NCBI GenBank assembly: GCA_023392125.1
Contig: JAEVZS010000020.1
Span: 1-35,895 of the forward strand
Origin: Bacteroidota bacterium
GTDB lineage: Bacteria > Bacteroidota > Bacteroidia > Cytophagales > Cytophagaceae
Direction: 5' to 3'
DNA length: 35,895 nucleotides
The notes beneath the pieces were generated by a model, which had not been told where the DNA came from, made no database searches, and was given only the letters and a program-made list of their open reading frames with translations. Positions 24,116-31,867 of the stretch are shown in pieces (the first letter of the stretch is position 1; every line of letters starts with the position of its first letter). A program made the translations under genes and the position numbers.

Positions 24116-26611
24116 ATGAAAAAACTAGTACTCTTTGCGATGCTGCTGGCGGTATTCTGCCGTTCTGCATACGCTCAGCTCAATGAATCCTATCAGTGGG
24201 GCAATGTTGCCATAGGAGCCGGCGGATTTGTAACCGGTATTATTACCAGCAAAACAGAACGGGACCTGATGTATATCAGGACGGATGTTGGCGGCGCCTA
24301 TCGCTGGGACAACAGCAGTAAGAAATGGATTCCGCTGACGGACTGGCTCAGTGCAGAACAAACCGGCCTCCTGGGAATCGAAGCGCTGGCCATAGATCCG
24401 CAGGCTCCCAACAGACTCTATATGCTGGCCGGAACAGATTACTTTCACAATGGCAAAAGCGCCATACTGAAGTCTGAAGATTACGGTGAAACCTTTGAGG
24501 TTATAGATGTTACCAGCCAGTTTAAGGCGCACGGCAACGGTATGGGGCGTCAGAACGGCGAGCGTCTGGCCGTAGATCCTAACAACGGCAATATCCTGTA
24601 CTGCGGTACCAGAAGAAACGGTCTTTTCAAAAGCACCAATGCCGGAGCTACCTGGGCCAGAATGAATTCGCTGAATGTAACATCTACTCCGAGCGACAAC
24701 GGAATCTGTTTTGTCCTGGCCGACAAAGGCAACGCACAGGGCAATAGTCCTTCCCAAAATCTGATCATAGGAGTATCCACATACGGCACCAACCTGTACA
24801 GAAGCACTGATGCGGGCAATAGCTTTTCTGCCATTACCGGCGGCCCTTCCGATCAAATGCCTCAGCGTGCCGTACCGGATGGACAGGGCAATCTGTATAT
24901 TACCTATGGCAACGGAGCCGGACCGCATGGTAACTGGCAAATCAGCAATGAGCCTATGAATAGCGGCTCTGTATGGAAGTATAACCTCAGCTCTGGTACA
25001 TGGACAAATGTTACTCCGCCTGATCTCACGGCGGCTTTTGGTGGTATCAGTATTGATCCTCAGAACCCTCAGCGGATTGTACTGGCGACTACCAATACTT
25101 ACCGTAGCCAGAATAACGGAAAAGCGTGGGGAGACCTTATATTCCTCAGCACAAACGGTGGAAGCTCATGGACGGACCTGGTTACCGGCAAAGCCATGAC
25201 AATTGACCCAAATGGCTGTCCCTGGGCGGAAAACTATGCAATTCAATGGGCCGGCTCCATCGAGTTTAATCCGTTCAACAGCAAAGAAGTATGGGTAGTT
25301 TCCGGCAACGGAATTTTTAAAACGAATAATATTGATGCCACCAATACCGTATGGACTTTTATGCCCCGGGGAATCGAGGAAACCGTGCCGCTGGACATCG
25401 TCAGTATTCCCGGCGGACCATTGGTATCCGTTATTGGTGACTTTGACGGCTTTGTACACCATGATGTAAGAAGCTATCATCCGAACCACAACCCGAGAAT
25501 GGGTACGACAACGGGTCTGGCATATGCAGCAGGTAATACCAACGTTTTATTGAGGGTTGGTGATGATATGTATTATTCTCTTAACCAAGGGACTTCATGG
25601 ACCAAGTGCAGCTCCACCGGCGGACAGAAGGGCAAAGTTGCTGTTTCCAGTGATGGCAATATATTTCTTCACTGTCCGGAAAACTCAAGCACTACGTACC
25701 GCACCACTGATCGGGGCAACAGCTGGACACAAGTACAGGGACTTAGCTTTGCGAATGCAAAACCAGTAGCCGATCCGGTTAATAAAGATGTATTTTATGC
25801 ATATGACCGACCAACCGGCAATTTCTACCGCAGTACCAATGGCGGTGTCAGCTTCACTCAGTTAACTAAGCTAAGTGACTGGGGTACTCCTGTAATCCGT
25901 ACGGTTCCCGGATATGAAGGCCATATCTGGTTCCCGCTTACCTGGAACGGCCTTCACAGGTCAACCAACGGGGGACAGACAGTTACTAAAATAAATTCGG
26001 TATCCAGCTGTGCAGCAGTAGGTTTGGGAAAGGCCGCTCCGGGCAAAACGTATCCTACGGTATATATATGGGGAGTCGTTAATGGTGTAACAGGTATCTT
26101 CCGCTCAACCGACGAAGGCGCTACCTGGGATCGTATCAATGATGATCAGCATCAGTATGGCGGCATAGGCAACGGTGAGTTTGTGATTGGTGATATGAAC
26201 GTATTTGGCCGTGTATATATGAGCACTGCCGGCCGTGGTATTGTACTGGGCGATCAGCTTGACTGCAACAACGAACCGGGTGGTACCGCTGCTATTGATG
26301 CCTGCGAAGTATGCTCCGGCGGCTCGACCGGCCTTCCGGTAGCAACCAACCCGGACGATTGCCTTATTTCTTCATTCAATCACAAAGCAGCTGCTACTTT
26401 TGAGTTCTATCCAAATCCTTTCGGTCAGCAATTGACGGTGACATTGAAAAAAGCGTCTGATTACAAACTAACGGATATGAGCGGACAGATCGTAGAGTCA
26501 GGCAGAGCAGAAGGCAAAATCCACCTCGGCCGGCAACTCAGACCAGGTATGTACCTGCTGAAAGTAACCAACGAACAGGAAGATATCGCTGTCAAGGTGA
26601 CGAAGTTCTGA
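24116..26611 (+). CDS. Secreted GH74-family xyloglucanase-like protein with type IX sorting domain
   Basis: 831 aa. Signal peptide 1-20 (cleavage after AYA). Two seven-bladed BNR-type propeller regions have repeated STD/TNxGxSW motifs. GH74 hallmarks are FVTGIITSKTERDLMYIRTDVGGAYRWD and GNGMGRQNGERLAVDP. Asp57 in RTDVGG matches the catalytic base; Asp442 (IGDFDGF) is the probable acid. The family hydrolyses xyloglucan backbones. A short Cys-rich link (CNNEPGG to EVCSGG) resembles DxCGVCxGG repeats. The last about 75 residues, FEFYPNPFGQQLTV to LLKVTN, form a type A T9SS sorting domain, so the protein should be cell-surface or secreted. No SusC/SusD pair or other glycosidase is adjacent. Confidence 0.9.
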   Translation: MKKLVLFAMLLAVFCRSAYAQLNESYQWGNVAIGAGGFVTGIITSKTERDLMYIRTDVGGAYRWDNSSKKWIPLTDWLSAEQTGLLGIEALAIDPQAPNRLYMLAGTDYFHNGKSAILKSEDYGETFEVIDVTSQFKAHGNGMGRQNGERLAVDPNNGNILYCGTRRNGLFKSTNAGATWARMNSLNVTSTPSDNGICFVLADKGNAQGNSPSQNLIIGVSTYGTNLYRSTDAGNSFSAITGGPSDQMPQRAVPDGQGNLYITYGNGAGPHGNWQISNEPMNSGSVWKYNLSSGTWTNVTPPDLTAAFGGISIDPQNPQRIVLATTNTYRSQNNGKAWGDLIFLSTNGGSSWTDLVTGKAMTIDPNGCPWAENYAIQWAGSIEFNPFNSKEVWVVSGNGIFKTNNIDATNTVWTFMPRGIEETVPLDIVSIPGGPLVSVIGDFDGFVHHDVRSYHPNHNPRMGTTTGLAYAAGNTNVLLRVGDDMYYSLNQGTSWTKCSSTGGQKGKVAVSSDGNIFLHCPENSSTTYRTTDRGNSWTQVQGLSFANAKPVADPVNKDVFYAYDRPTGNFYRSTNGGVSFTQLTKLSDWGTPVIRTVPGYEGHIWFPLTWNGLHRSTNGGQTVTKINSVSSCAAVGLGKAAPGKTYPTVYIWGVVNGVTGIFRSTDEGATWDRINDDQHQYGGIGNGEFVIGDMNVFGRVYMSTAGRGIVLGDQLDCNNEPGGTAAIDACEVCSGGSTGLPVATNPDDCLISSFNHKAAATFEFYPNPFGQQLTVTLKKASDYKLTDMSGQIVESGRAEGKIHLGRQLRPGMYLLKVTNEQEDIAVKVTKF

Positions 26612-26642
26612 TTGGCGGATAATTAGCATACACAAGTCAGAA

Positions 26643-26684
26643 AAACACAAAGGTCATCCGGTATCGGATGACCTTTGTGTTTTT
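26643..26684. terminator. Strong terminator after the GH74 gene
   Basis: An exact 18-bp stem (26643-26660 with 26665-26682; it includes ACACAAAGGTCATCCG) closes on a GTAT loop and runs into T. Its A-run/T-run symmetry would also work on the other strand. Confidence 0.92.
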
Positions 26685-26713
26685 GGTCGTTGATCATAAG
26701 ATACAACAACGGC
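26684..26713. repeat. Hairpin repeat family a, copy 1
   Basis: TGGTCGTTGATCATAAGATA plus CAACAACGGC. The outer arms GTCGTTG and CAACAAC pair with one mismatch. Other copies are at 29522-29551 and 30431-30460, in the same orientation. Confidence 0.7.
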
Positions 26714-26757
26714 TAATGGATTTTCGGTAATGCCAACAAGGCATAAAAGATACCCAC

Positions 26758-26848
26758 GTAAAACGGCCCGAGGCCTCACACATAACCGTCACTCGGCAAA
26801 GCCGAAGCGACTGGATCTACTTTACTTAAAGACCCCGAGCGACTAAGG
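26758..26848. repeat. Repeat family b, copy 1
   Basis: About 90 bases starting GTAAAACGGCC and ending GAGCGACTAAGG. The first 56 bases match copy 2 (30329-30384) at about 52 positions. It contains the palindrome GAGGCCTC and a CGGC-AAA-GCCG hairpin. Confidence 0.75.
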
Positions 26849-27021
26849 AAAATAAGATTCAGAATACCTGCACGGCGCAAGCAACTCAATCCAACTTCAA
26901 TTGGTGGCTCAATTTTCGGATAGAGCAACTTTCATTGGTATGAATTTCATATAAAAAAACGCTAAATCAATCAAAAGCACACTACAAAATTCACCTTAAT
27001 ATCAGCACTATATCCATTAAT

Positions 27022-27036
27022 ATAGATTATATCTAT
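27022..27036. promoter_or_regulatory. OxyR-like operator half-site upstream of katG
   Basis: ATAGATTATATCTAT fits the OxyR motif ATAGntnnnanCTAT at every fixed position. It is part of a longer inverted repeat with exact 8-base arms (27020-27038). It lies about 45 bases upstream of the katG -7 box. A second half-site at the standard seven-base spacing is not evident. Peroxide induction of katG is inferred. Confidence 0.5.
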
Positions 27037-27080
27037 ATGATTATAAAAAATAACAATTTTCATCTATAAATCATAGTAGG

Positions 27081-27088
27081 TATTTTTG
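27081..27088 (+). promoter_or_regulatory. katG promoter, -7 box TATTTTTG
   Basis: Exact TAnnTTTG match followed by CAGAG, 47 bases before the katG ATG. The context TATTTTTGCAG is the same as at ilvA. Confidence 0.65.
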
Positions 27089-27135
27089 CAGAGTACAGAA
27101 AAGTACAACATCAGCAAAGAATAATACTACTAACT

Positions 27136-29418
27136 ATGAAGAAAACCCTTATAGCCGTCGGTCTGCTCGTATTTTTCACGGGCTGCCACCAAAATAATGA
27201 AGATAATACAGTCACCAGTGAAAAAGGAGGCTGTCCGTTTCATTTTGGTAAAAAAGGTCAGTCTGCCGGACTCAGTACAACCAGCAATAGCAGAACCAAC
27301 AAAGACTGGTGGCCAAATCAGCTGGATTTAAGCATCCTGAGGCAACATTCGGAAAAATCAAACCCCATGGGCGAAGATTTCGATTATGCAAAAGCATTCA
27401 ACAACCTGGATTATGAAGCCCTGAAAAAAGACATCCGTGAGGTAATGACCACTTCGCAAGACTGGTGGCCAGCCGACTATGGCAACTATGGTCCATTATT
27501 TATTCGTATGGCCTGGCATAGCGCAGGTACTTACCGTACAGGCGATGGGCGTGGCGGTACACGTGAAGGTCAGCAACGTTTTGCGCCGCTGAACAGCTGG
27601 CCAGACAATGCCAACCTTGACAAAGCCAGAAGGCTTCTCTGGCCTGTTAAGCAGAAATATGGCAATAAAATCTCCTGGGCTGACTTAATGATCCTTACCG
27701 GCAACGTAGCGCTTGAGTCTATGGGCTTTAAAACCCTTGGCTTTGGCGGTGGCCGGGAAGATGTATGGGAACCTGCCGGCAATGTGTACTGGGGATCGGA
27801 GGAAGAAATGCTGGACGATAAGCGTTTTGACAAAGACCGGAATCTGGAAAAACCATTGGCAGCAGCACAAATGGGCTTAATTTATGTAAACCCTGAAGGC
27901 CCCAATGGCAACCCTGACCCTTTGCTGGCTGCTAAAGATATACGTGAAACTTTTGGTCGCATGGGTATGAATGATGAGGAAACCGTAGCGCTTATAGCAG
28001 GTGGACACACGCTGGGAAAAACGCATGGTGCCGCTGCCGGCACGCACTTAGGCGCTGATCCGGAAGCAGCCGACATTGAAGAGCAGGGACTCGGCTGGAA
28101 AAACAGTTACGGTACCGGAAAAGGAAAAGATGCTATTACCTCCGGCCTGGAAGTTATCTGGACTACCACACCAACTAAATGGAGTCATGGATTTTTCAAA
28201 AACCTGTTTGAAAACGAATGGGAACTTACCAAAAGTCCGGGAGGTGCACACCAGTGGGTTGCCAAAGATCCTAAAGTAATGGTTCCCGACGCATTTGACA
28301 AAAGCAAGATGCATAAGCCTACCATGCTTACTACAGACCTTTCTTTACGATTTGACCCTGTATACGGTGAAATTTCAAAGAACTTTCTGGAGCATCCGGA
28401 ACAATTCGAAGCTGCATTTGCCCGCGCCTGGTTTAAACTAACCCATCGTGATATGGGGCCTAAAACAACGTATCTGGGACCTGAAACTCCGGAGGAAGAG
28501 TTTTTATGGCAGGATCCAATCCCGGCACTTAACCACAAAATTGTTGATGCCAGAGACATTGCCGAATTAAAGGCTGCCATAGTAAAATCAGGACTTACTA
28601 CCGGCGAGCTTGTATCAACAGCCTGGGCCTCGGCTTCGACCTATCGCCATTCCGACAGAAAAGGCGGCGCTAACGGTGCCCGTATACGCCTTGCACCTCA
28701 AAAGAGCTGGGAAGCAAACAACCCCGAACAGTTGAATAAAGTGTTAACCAGGCTGGAAGAAATTCAGAAAAGCTTCAATGCTAAATCCAGCAGCAAAAAG
28801 GTCTCTATGGCTGACTTAATTGTATTAGGCGGAAACGCAGGTGTGGAGGAGTCCGCCAGAAAGGCCGGATACCCGGTCAAGGTGCCATTCATTCCCGGTC
28901 GTATGGATGCATCACAAGACCAGACTGACCCTGCTTCTATAGCCTTACTCGAGCCAATGGCAGACGGATTCCGCAATTACTTAAGGAAACAGTATACCAT
29001 TTCAACAGAAGAGTTATTGATCGACAAAGCTCAATTGCTTACGCTGACAGTACCTGAAATGACCGTGCTGGTAGGCGGGATGCGTGTTATGAATGCAAAT
29101 TATGACAATTCAACGCATGGTGTTTTCACCACACAACCGGGCACATTAAGCAATGATTTCTTTGTAAATCTGCTGGATATGAATACTGAGTGGAAAGCAA
29201 CTGATCATACCAGAGAAGTATTTGAAGGAAAAGACCAGACAACCGGAAAGGTTAAATGGACGGCAACCCGTGCTGATCTGATTTTTGGGTCTAACTCAGA
29301 ATTAAGAGCGTTGGCAGAAGTATACGCCAGCAATGATGCCAAAGAGAAATTTATCACTGATTTTGTTGCAGCCTGGACAAAAGTAATGAATCTGGACAGG
29401 TTTGATTTGAATAATTAA
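27136..29418 (+). CDS. katG: Catalase-peroxidase, predicted lipoprotein
   Basis: 760 aa. It breaks down hydrogen peroxide and has peroxidase activity with heme b. Distal residues are Arg124, Trp127 and His128 (IRMAWHSAGTYR); the crosslink partners are Tyr250 (GLIYVNPEGP) and Met276; the proximal heme ligand is His291 (AGGHTLGKTHG). The degenerate C-terminal repeat is present. Unusually, residues 1-17 form a lipoprotein signal with lipobox FTGC (Cys17), so the enzyme should be exported and lipid-anchored, unlike the usual cytoplasmic KatG. The mature start continues with a Cys/His-containing linker (GGCPFHFG) that in cytoplasmic KatG is near the N-terminus (KCPFH). Control by an OxyR-like site is suggested. 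Confidence 0.95.
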   Translation: MKKTLIAVGLLVFFTGCHQNNEDNTVTSEKGGCPFHFGKKGQSAGLSTTSNSRTNKDWWPNQLDLSILRQHSEKSNPMGEDFDYAKAFNNLDYEALKKDIREVMTTSQDWWPADYGNYGPLFIRMAWHSAGTYRTGDGRGGTREGQQRFAPLNSWPDNANLDKARRLLWPVKQKYGNKISWADLMILTGNVALESMGFKTLGFGGGREDVWEPAGNVYWGSEEEMLDDKRFDKDRNLEKPLAAAQMGLIYVNPEGPNGNPDPLLAAKDIRETFGRMGMNDEETVALIAGGHTLGKTHGAAAGTHLGADPEAADIEEQGLGWKNSYGTGKGKDAITSGLEVIWTTTPTKWSHGFFKNLFENEWELTKSPGGAHQWVAKDPKVMVPDAFDKSKMHKPTMLTTDLSLRFDPVYGEISKNFLEHPEQFEAAFARAWFKLTHRDMGPKTTYLGPETPEEEFLWQDPIPALNHKIVDARDIAELKAAIVKSGLTTGELVSTAWASASTYRHSDRKGGANGARIRLAPQKSWEANNPEQLNKVLTRLEEIQKSFNAKSSSKKVSMADLIVLGGNAGVEESARKAGYPVKVPFIPGRMDASQDQTDPASIALLEPMADGFRNYLRKQYTISTEELLIDKAQLLTLTVPEMTVLVGGMRVMNANYDNSTHGVFTTQPGTLSNDFFVNLLDMNTEWKATDHTREVFEGKDQTTGKVKWTATRADLIFGSNSELRALAEVYASNDAKEKFITDFVAAWTKVMNLDRFDLNN

Positions 29419-29430
29419 GCGTGACACTAC

Positions 29431-29470
29431 TTTTATAGATACAAGGCAAAGCTGTCCTGTATCTATAAAA
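29431..29470 (+). terminator. Hairpin after katG
   Basis: TTTTATAGATACA (29431-29443) pairs exactly with TGTATCTATAAAA (29458-29470), starting 12 bases after the katG stop. No T-run follows on the plus strand, so termination efficiency is uncertain. Confidence 0.6.
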
Positions 29471-29521
29471 CGGATTAATAAATCCCGGGATAAGGGTACA
29501 GAATTAATATCTCAAACAGAC

Positions 29522-29551
29522 TGGTCGTTTAGTCATAAGACACAACGACGG
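29522..29551. repeat. Hairpin repeat family a, copy 2
   Basis: Stem GTCGTT (29524-29529) with AACGAC (29544-29549), and inner GTC (29532-29534) with GAC (29539-29541) around an ATAA loop. Same orientation as copies at 26684 and 30431. Confidence 0.7.
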
Positions 29552-29581
29552 CAAGAGGGACGCAAACACCAACAAGGGTGG

Positions 29582-29609
29582 GAGAGCCAGTTCGTAGGAA
29601 CTGGCTCTC
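29582..29609. terminator. Strong hairpin, terminator-like
   Basis: GAGAGCCAGTTC (29582-29593) pairs exactly with GAACTGGCTCTC (29598-29609) across a GTAG loop, and is followed by pyrimidine-rich sequence (29610-29630). It may be a backup terminator for katG or part of the repeat mosaic. Confidence 0.6.
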
Positions 29610-29638
29610 TACTTTTCTTCTTCTTCTCTTCTAACATT

Positions 29639-29688
29639 TCGGTCGGTGTGCCACACGACCGAGGTGAGAACGGGGCACAGACCACGGG
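29639..29688. repeat. Hairpin repeat family c, copy 1
   Basis: Starts TCGGTCGGTGTGCCAC and ends CAGACCACGGG. CGGTCG (29640-29645) pairs with CGACCG (29656-29661). Related copies lie at 31868-31916 (same orientation) and 31752-31782 (inverted). Confidence 0.7.
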
Positions 29689-29710
29689 ATAAGCAAGGCC
29701 TATAATAAAT

Positions 29711-29736
29711 AAAGCCAGCTCCTTAATGTTGGCTTT
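29711..29736 (-). terminator. Terminator of the 29782-30171 gene
   Basis: AAAGCCAGC (29711-29719) and GTTGGCTTT (29728-29736) pair with one G-T wobble; on the minus strand the second arm is followed by T-rich ATTTATTAT. It is 45 bases past the stop at 29782. Confidence 0.65.
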
Positions 29737-29781
29737 AGTATTATAACTCGGATTGTAAATCCTATGTTAATCGGTTCGGGA

Positions 29782-30171
29782 TTAACAAATCCCGAACAGC
29801 GGGTTGTGCCAAACTCCTTTCACCTGAACATTTTTTCCATCTTCGTTTTTAAGTACAATATATTCGATAGAATCATTCAGAAAGTTAATTTCTTTACATA
29901 TTCCTTCTATTCTATCACTATATAAAGCAATATTCTTGGTAAGGACATCGATTACATAAATATTAAACCCCGGTTCGTTATTGGCATTTATATTCCACTT
30001 CACGAGAGCTAAATATTTAAAATCCTGATTCCATGCGTATATATCTTGAAAACCGCTAGGTTCAAAATTCGGAACAACAAAATCTTTAAATAGGATTTTA
30101 CATATATTAAAAGGGGATCCCATTCTAATTTCCATTTTATCGGCAAAATCAACATCGAATGGCTGTTTCAT
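29782..30171 (-). CDS. Immunity-like orphan protein
   Basis: 129 aa from the ATG at 30171. It is soluble, with no signal peptide, acidic and aromatic-rich, with alternating beta and charged segments (DIYAWNQDFKYLALVKW; GFNIYVIDVLTKNIALYS). No family was recognised. Its size, AT-rich codon use and position at the downstream end of the Rhs cassette array suggest an immunity protein whose toxin tip has been lost; the 460 bases upstream hold only repeats. It has its own terminator. Confidence 0.6.
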   Translation of the reverse strand: MKQPFDVDFADKMEIRMGSPFNICKILFKDFVVPNFEPSGFQDIYAWNQDFKYLALVKWNINANNEPGFNIYVIDVLTKNIALYSDRIEGICKEINFLNDSIEYIVLKNEDGKNVQVKGVWHNPLFGIC

Positions 30172-30269
30172 CTATTATTTAGTTGGCAATGAAATTTTTA
30201 TATAGATACCGGTAAGCCCCTACAAGATACCTTGAAGTTCCTTGAACCTATTCGACTAAATAAATAACA

Positions 30270-30295
30270 AAAGCCAGGCCCTCAGACCTGGCTTT
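30270..30295 (-). terminator. Minus-strand terminator
   Basis: AAAGCCAGG (30270-30278) and CCTGGCTTT (30287-30295) pair exactly around an eight-base loop; on the minus strand it runs into TTGTTATTT. It probably ends the transcript from the immunity gene at 30634-31206. Confidence 0.75.
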
Positions 30296-30328
30296 GTGTG
30301 TAATAAATCCCCAACAGCGAGCAATCAG

Positions 30329-30422
30329 GTAAAACGGCCTGAGGCCTCACGCACAACCGTCACTCGGCTAAGCCGAAGCGACTGAAGGCGCAGCTTTATT
30401 TAAACAGCCGAGCGACTGAGGG
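30329..30422. repeat. Repeat family b, copy 2
   Basis: Starts GTAAAACGGCCTGAGGCCTC and includes the CGGC-TAA-GCCG hairpin; ends GAGCGACTGAGGGG. It lies directly before a family a copy, whereas at 26.7 kb family a comes first, so the two modules are independent. Confidence 0.75.
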
Positions 30423-30430
30423 GAGCGGAA

Positions 30431-30460
30431 TGGTCGTTGGTCAAAAGACGCAACGACGGC
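30431..30460. repeat. Hairpin repeat family a, copy 3
   Basis: GTCGTTG (30433-30439) pairs exactly with CAACGAC (30451-30457); inner GTC (30440-30442) pairs with GAC (30447-30449) around AAAA. Confidence 0.7.
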
Positions 30461-30633
30461 CCGTAGCAGAAGACTGCGTGGTACGGAGATGGTTGTAATT
30501 AAATCCGTTGCCATTGACAATCTTGAAGTCAACTGCTCCCGGCTCGGTACCCGGACCAGCCTCCCAAAGGAATGTGCATGACCTGTGACTCCGTACTCTG
30601 CTAGCCACTGTAAAGACTGACCCGGCTTAAAAA

Positions 30634-31206
30634 TCAACGTCGAAGTATTATCCCGAACTCTTCTTGTACCTTAACTTGAAATTTTTCCAAAACAATTGAT
30701 AGATCTTTAGCACTTACCTTACCTATTTTAATATCATATCCATAATCGTCATATTTAAAATAATGTTTATTCAAATGGTTTCCTAATTTCCAAATAAAAA
30801 AGATCTCTTCTTTGTATTTAAAGTGACGAATTACAAAATCATCAAAACATTCACTAAAATTCACAATATACTTATCAAATTTAACCAACTCATTTTGCTC
30901 ATCATCTGTAAGATCATAAAAGCCCATTGGATTATAAAAATGAGGACTCATTTGTAAGAGTATCTCTTTTGCTTTAGATTCTTGTTTCAAATCCAACAAA
31001 GGAATAAACTCTGGTTCGTAAAAATCTTCACTGTCAACCATACGTTTTAAGGCTTTATAAACAGGATATATAGAGCAACTTTCATCATAATAACCTAAGT
31101 ATTGATTGTTTATCCATAATAAAATTTTTCCTGTTAGAATAGGTTTCTCTACAAATCCCTCGTACTGAATGGCTATTTTACTTTTATCACCTATTAGATT
31201 TGTCAT
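30634..31206 (-). CDS. Putative immunity protein (Imm42-like)
   Basis: 190 aa from the ATG at 31206 (MTNLIGDKSKIAIQYEG); an in-frame TTG at 31227 would overlap the toxin stop. It is cytoplasmic, with no export signal. The N-terminus (IGDKSKIAIQYE, then GKILLWINNQYLGYYDE) resembles the Imm42 type of immunity protein; this is a recollection of pattern, not an alignment. It begins seven bases after the stop of the orphan toxin tip at 31214-31681, the usual arrangement for an Rhs toxin and its immunity gene. Confidence 0.7.
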   Translation of the reverse strand: MTNLIGDKSKIAIQYEGFVEKPILTGKILLWINNQYLGYYDESCSIYPVYKALKRMVDSEDFYEPEFIPLLDLKQESKAKEILLQMSPHFYNPMGFYDLTDDEQNELVKFDKYIVNFSECFDDFVIRHFKYKEEIFFIWKLGNHLNKHYFKYDDYGYDIKIGKVSAKDLSIVLEKFQVKVQEEFGIILRR

Positions 31207-31213
31207 ATATTTA

Positions 31214-31681
31214 TTAATTGTATTCAACTTTCTTTTTCAATTCATTAGGAACATTATTAATGTTGATTGGATAACTATCTCCCGATTTAGTTTTACCATT
31301 TGTGGAACCATTCCAATGATAATTACCATTGTTATCCTCTTGGAATCTATGAAAAATAGCCTTTTTACCTTTACCTTCAACACTCCACCAATTGCCCTCA
31401 GAGTCTTTGTAACTTTTACCCTTCCATAATTCTTGGTGATTTTCAGGAAGAACACTTTTATTCGATTTATATTCACCTGAATTAGGAACATGTTGTGGAT
31501 TGATAACATAATTACCATCAAAGCTTATTCCTTTATTAGAAAGTGTTCTTTTATATGCTTCATCAAGATACTGATACTCCTGTGAGTGAATTTTTTCACC
31601 TGATTCGTGCCGCCTCCTGATATCATCTAAATATTGATCATCTAGCGTTGATGGGTCATCCGTATAATGAACCAACCCCAT
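31214..31681 (-). CDS. Orphan Rhs toxin tip, 5'-truncated
   Basis: 155 aa from the ATG at 31679-31681. The start SPMGLVHYTDDPST resembles the segment that follows an Rhs core, but the frame is closed by a TGA ten codons upstream and no core or YD repeats precede it. The C-terminal part (YVINPQHVPNSGEY; WWSVEGKGKKAIFHRFQ; YHWNGSTNGKTKSGDSY) looks like a compact toxin domain with conserved Trp, His and Lys residues, possibly a nuclease. The toxin family was not recognised. The immunity candidate follows after seven bases. Expression is doubtful without the upstream part. Confidence 0.65.
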   Translation of the reverse strand: MGLVHYTDDPSTLDDQYLDDIRRRHESGEKIHSQEYQYLDEAYKRTLSNKGISFDGNYVINPQHVPNSGEYKSNKSVLPENHQELWKGKSYKDSEGNWWSVEGKGKKAIFHRFQEDNNGNYHWNGSTNGKTKSGDSYPININNVPNELKKKVEYN

Positions 31682-31751
31682 AGGTGATGAAACTCCTCTT
31701 TGATTTGGTCATCTCCTTGTAAAAAGAGTAAAGAAACAAACCAGCCAGCTT

Positions 31752-31782
31752 TCACCTCGGTCTGTGGCACACAGACCGAAGA
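31752..31782. repeat. Hairpin repeat family c, inverted copy
   Basis: CGGTCTGTG (31758-31766) pairs exactly with CACAGACCG (31770-31778). Read on the minus strand it gives CGGTCTGTGTGCCACAGACC followed by GAGGTGA, matching copy 1 at 29639 apart from paired changes in the stem. Confidence 0.7.
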
Positions 31783-31867
31783 AATATACACCTTGTGAAT
31801 CAGGTAGGTAAATTAGCCAAAATATTCTCTATGATCAGGGATTTTAATATACTTCTTTACATATATT

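Larger units (their letters stand above)
26612..27135. other. Intergenic region between GH74 and katG genes
   Basis: 524 bases. In order it holds a strong terminator (26643-26684), a hairpin repeat of family a (26684-26713), a repeat of family b (26758-26848), then AT-rich sequence with an OxyR-like site (27022-27036) and the katG -7 box (27081-27088). No gene is seen. Confidence 0.7.
29419..29781. other. Repeat-filled intergenic region after katG
   Basis: 363 bases with the katG terminator-like hairpin (29431-29470), family a repeat (29522-29551), another hairpin (29582-29609), family c repeat (29639-29688), and the terminator of the minus-strand gene at 29782 (29711-29736). No gene is seen. 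Confidence 0.7.
30172..30633. other. Repeat-filled intergenic region
   Basis: 462 bases with a minus-strand terminator (30270-30295), family b (30329-30422) and family a (30431-30460) repeats. From about 30470 to 30610 the minus strand has an open but unrecognised frame, perhaps a remnant of coding sequence. Confidence 0.55.

Noticed and set aside
30368..30637. 89-codon minus-strand open frame over the repeats
   Set aside because: It covers family a and b repeats and carries no domain; a remnant in another frame cannot be excluded but is not supported.
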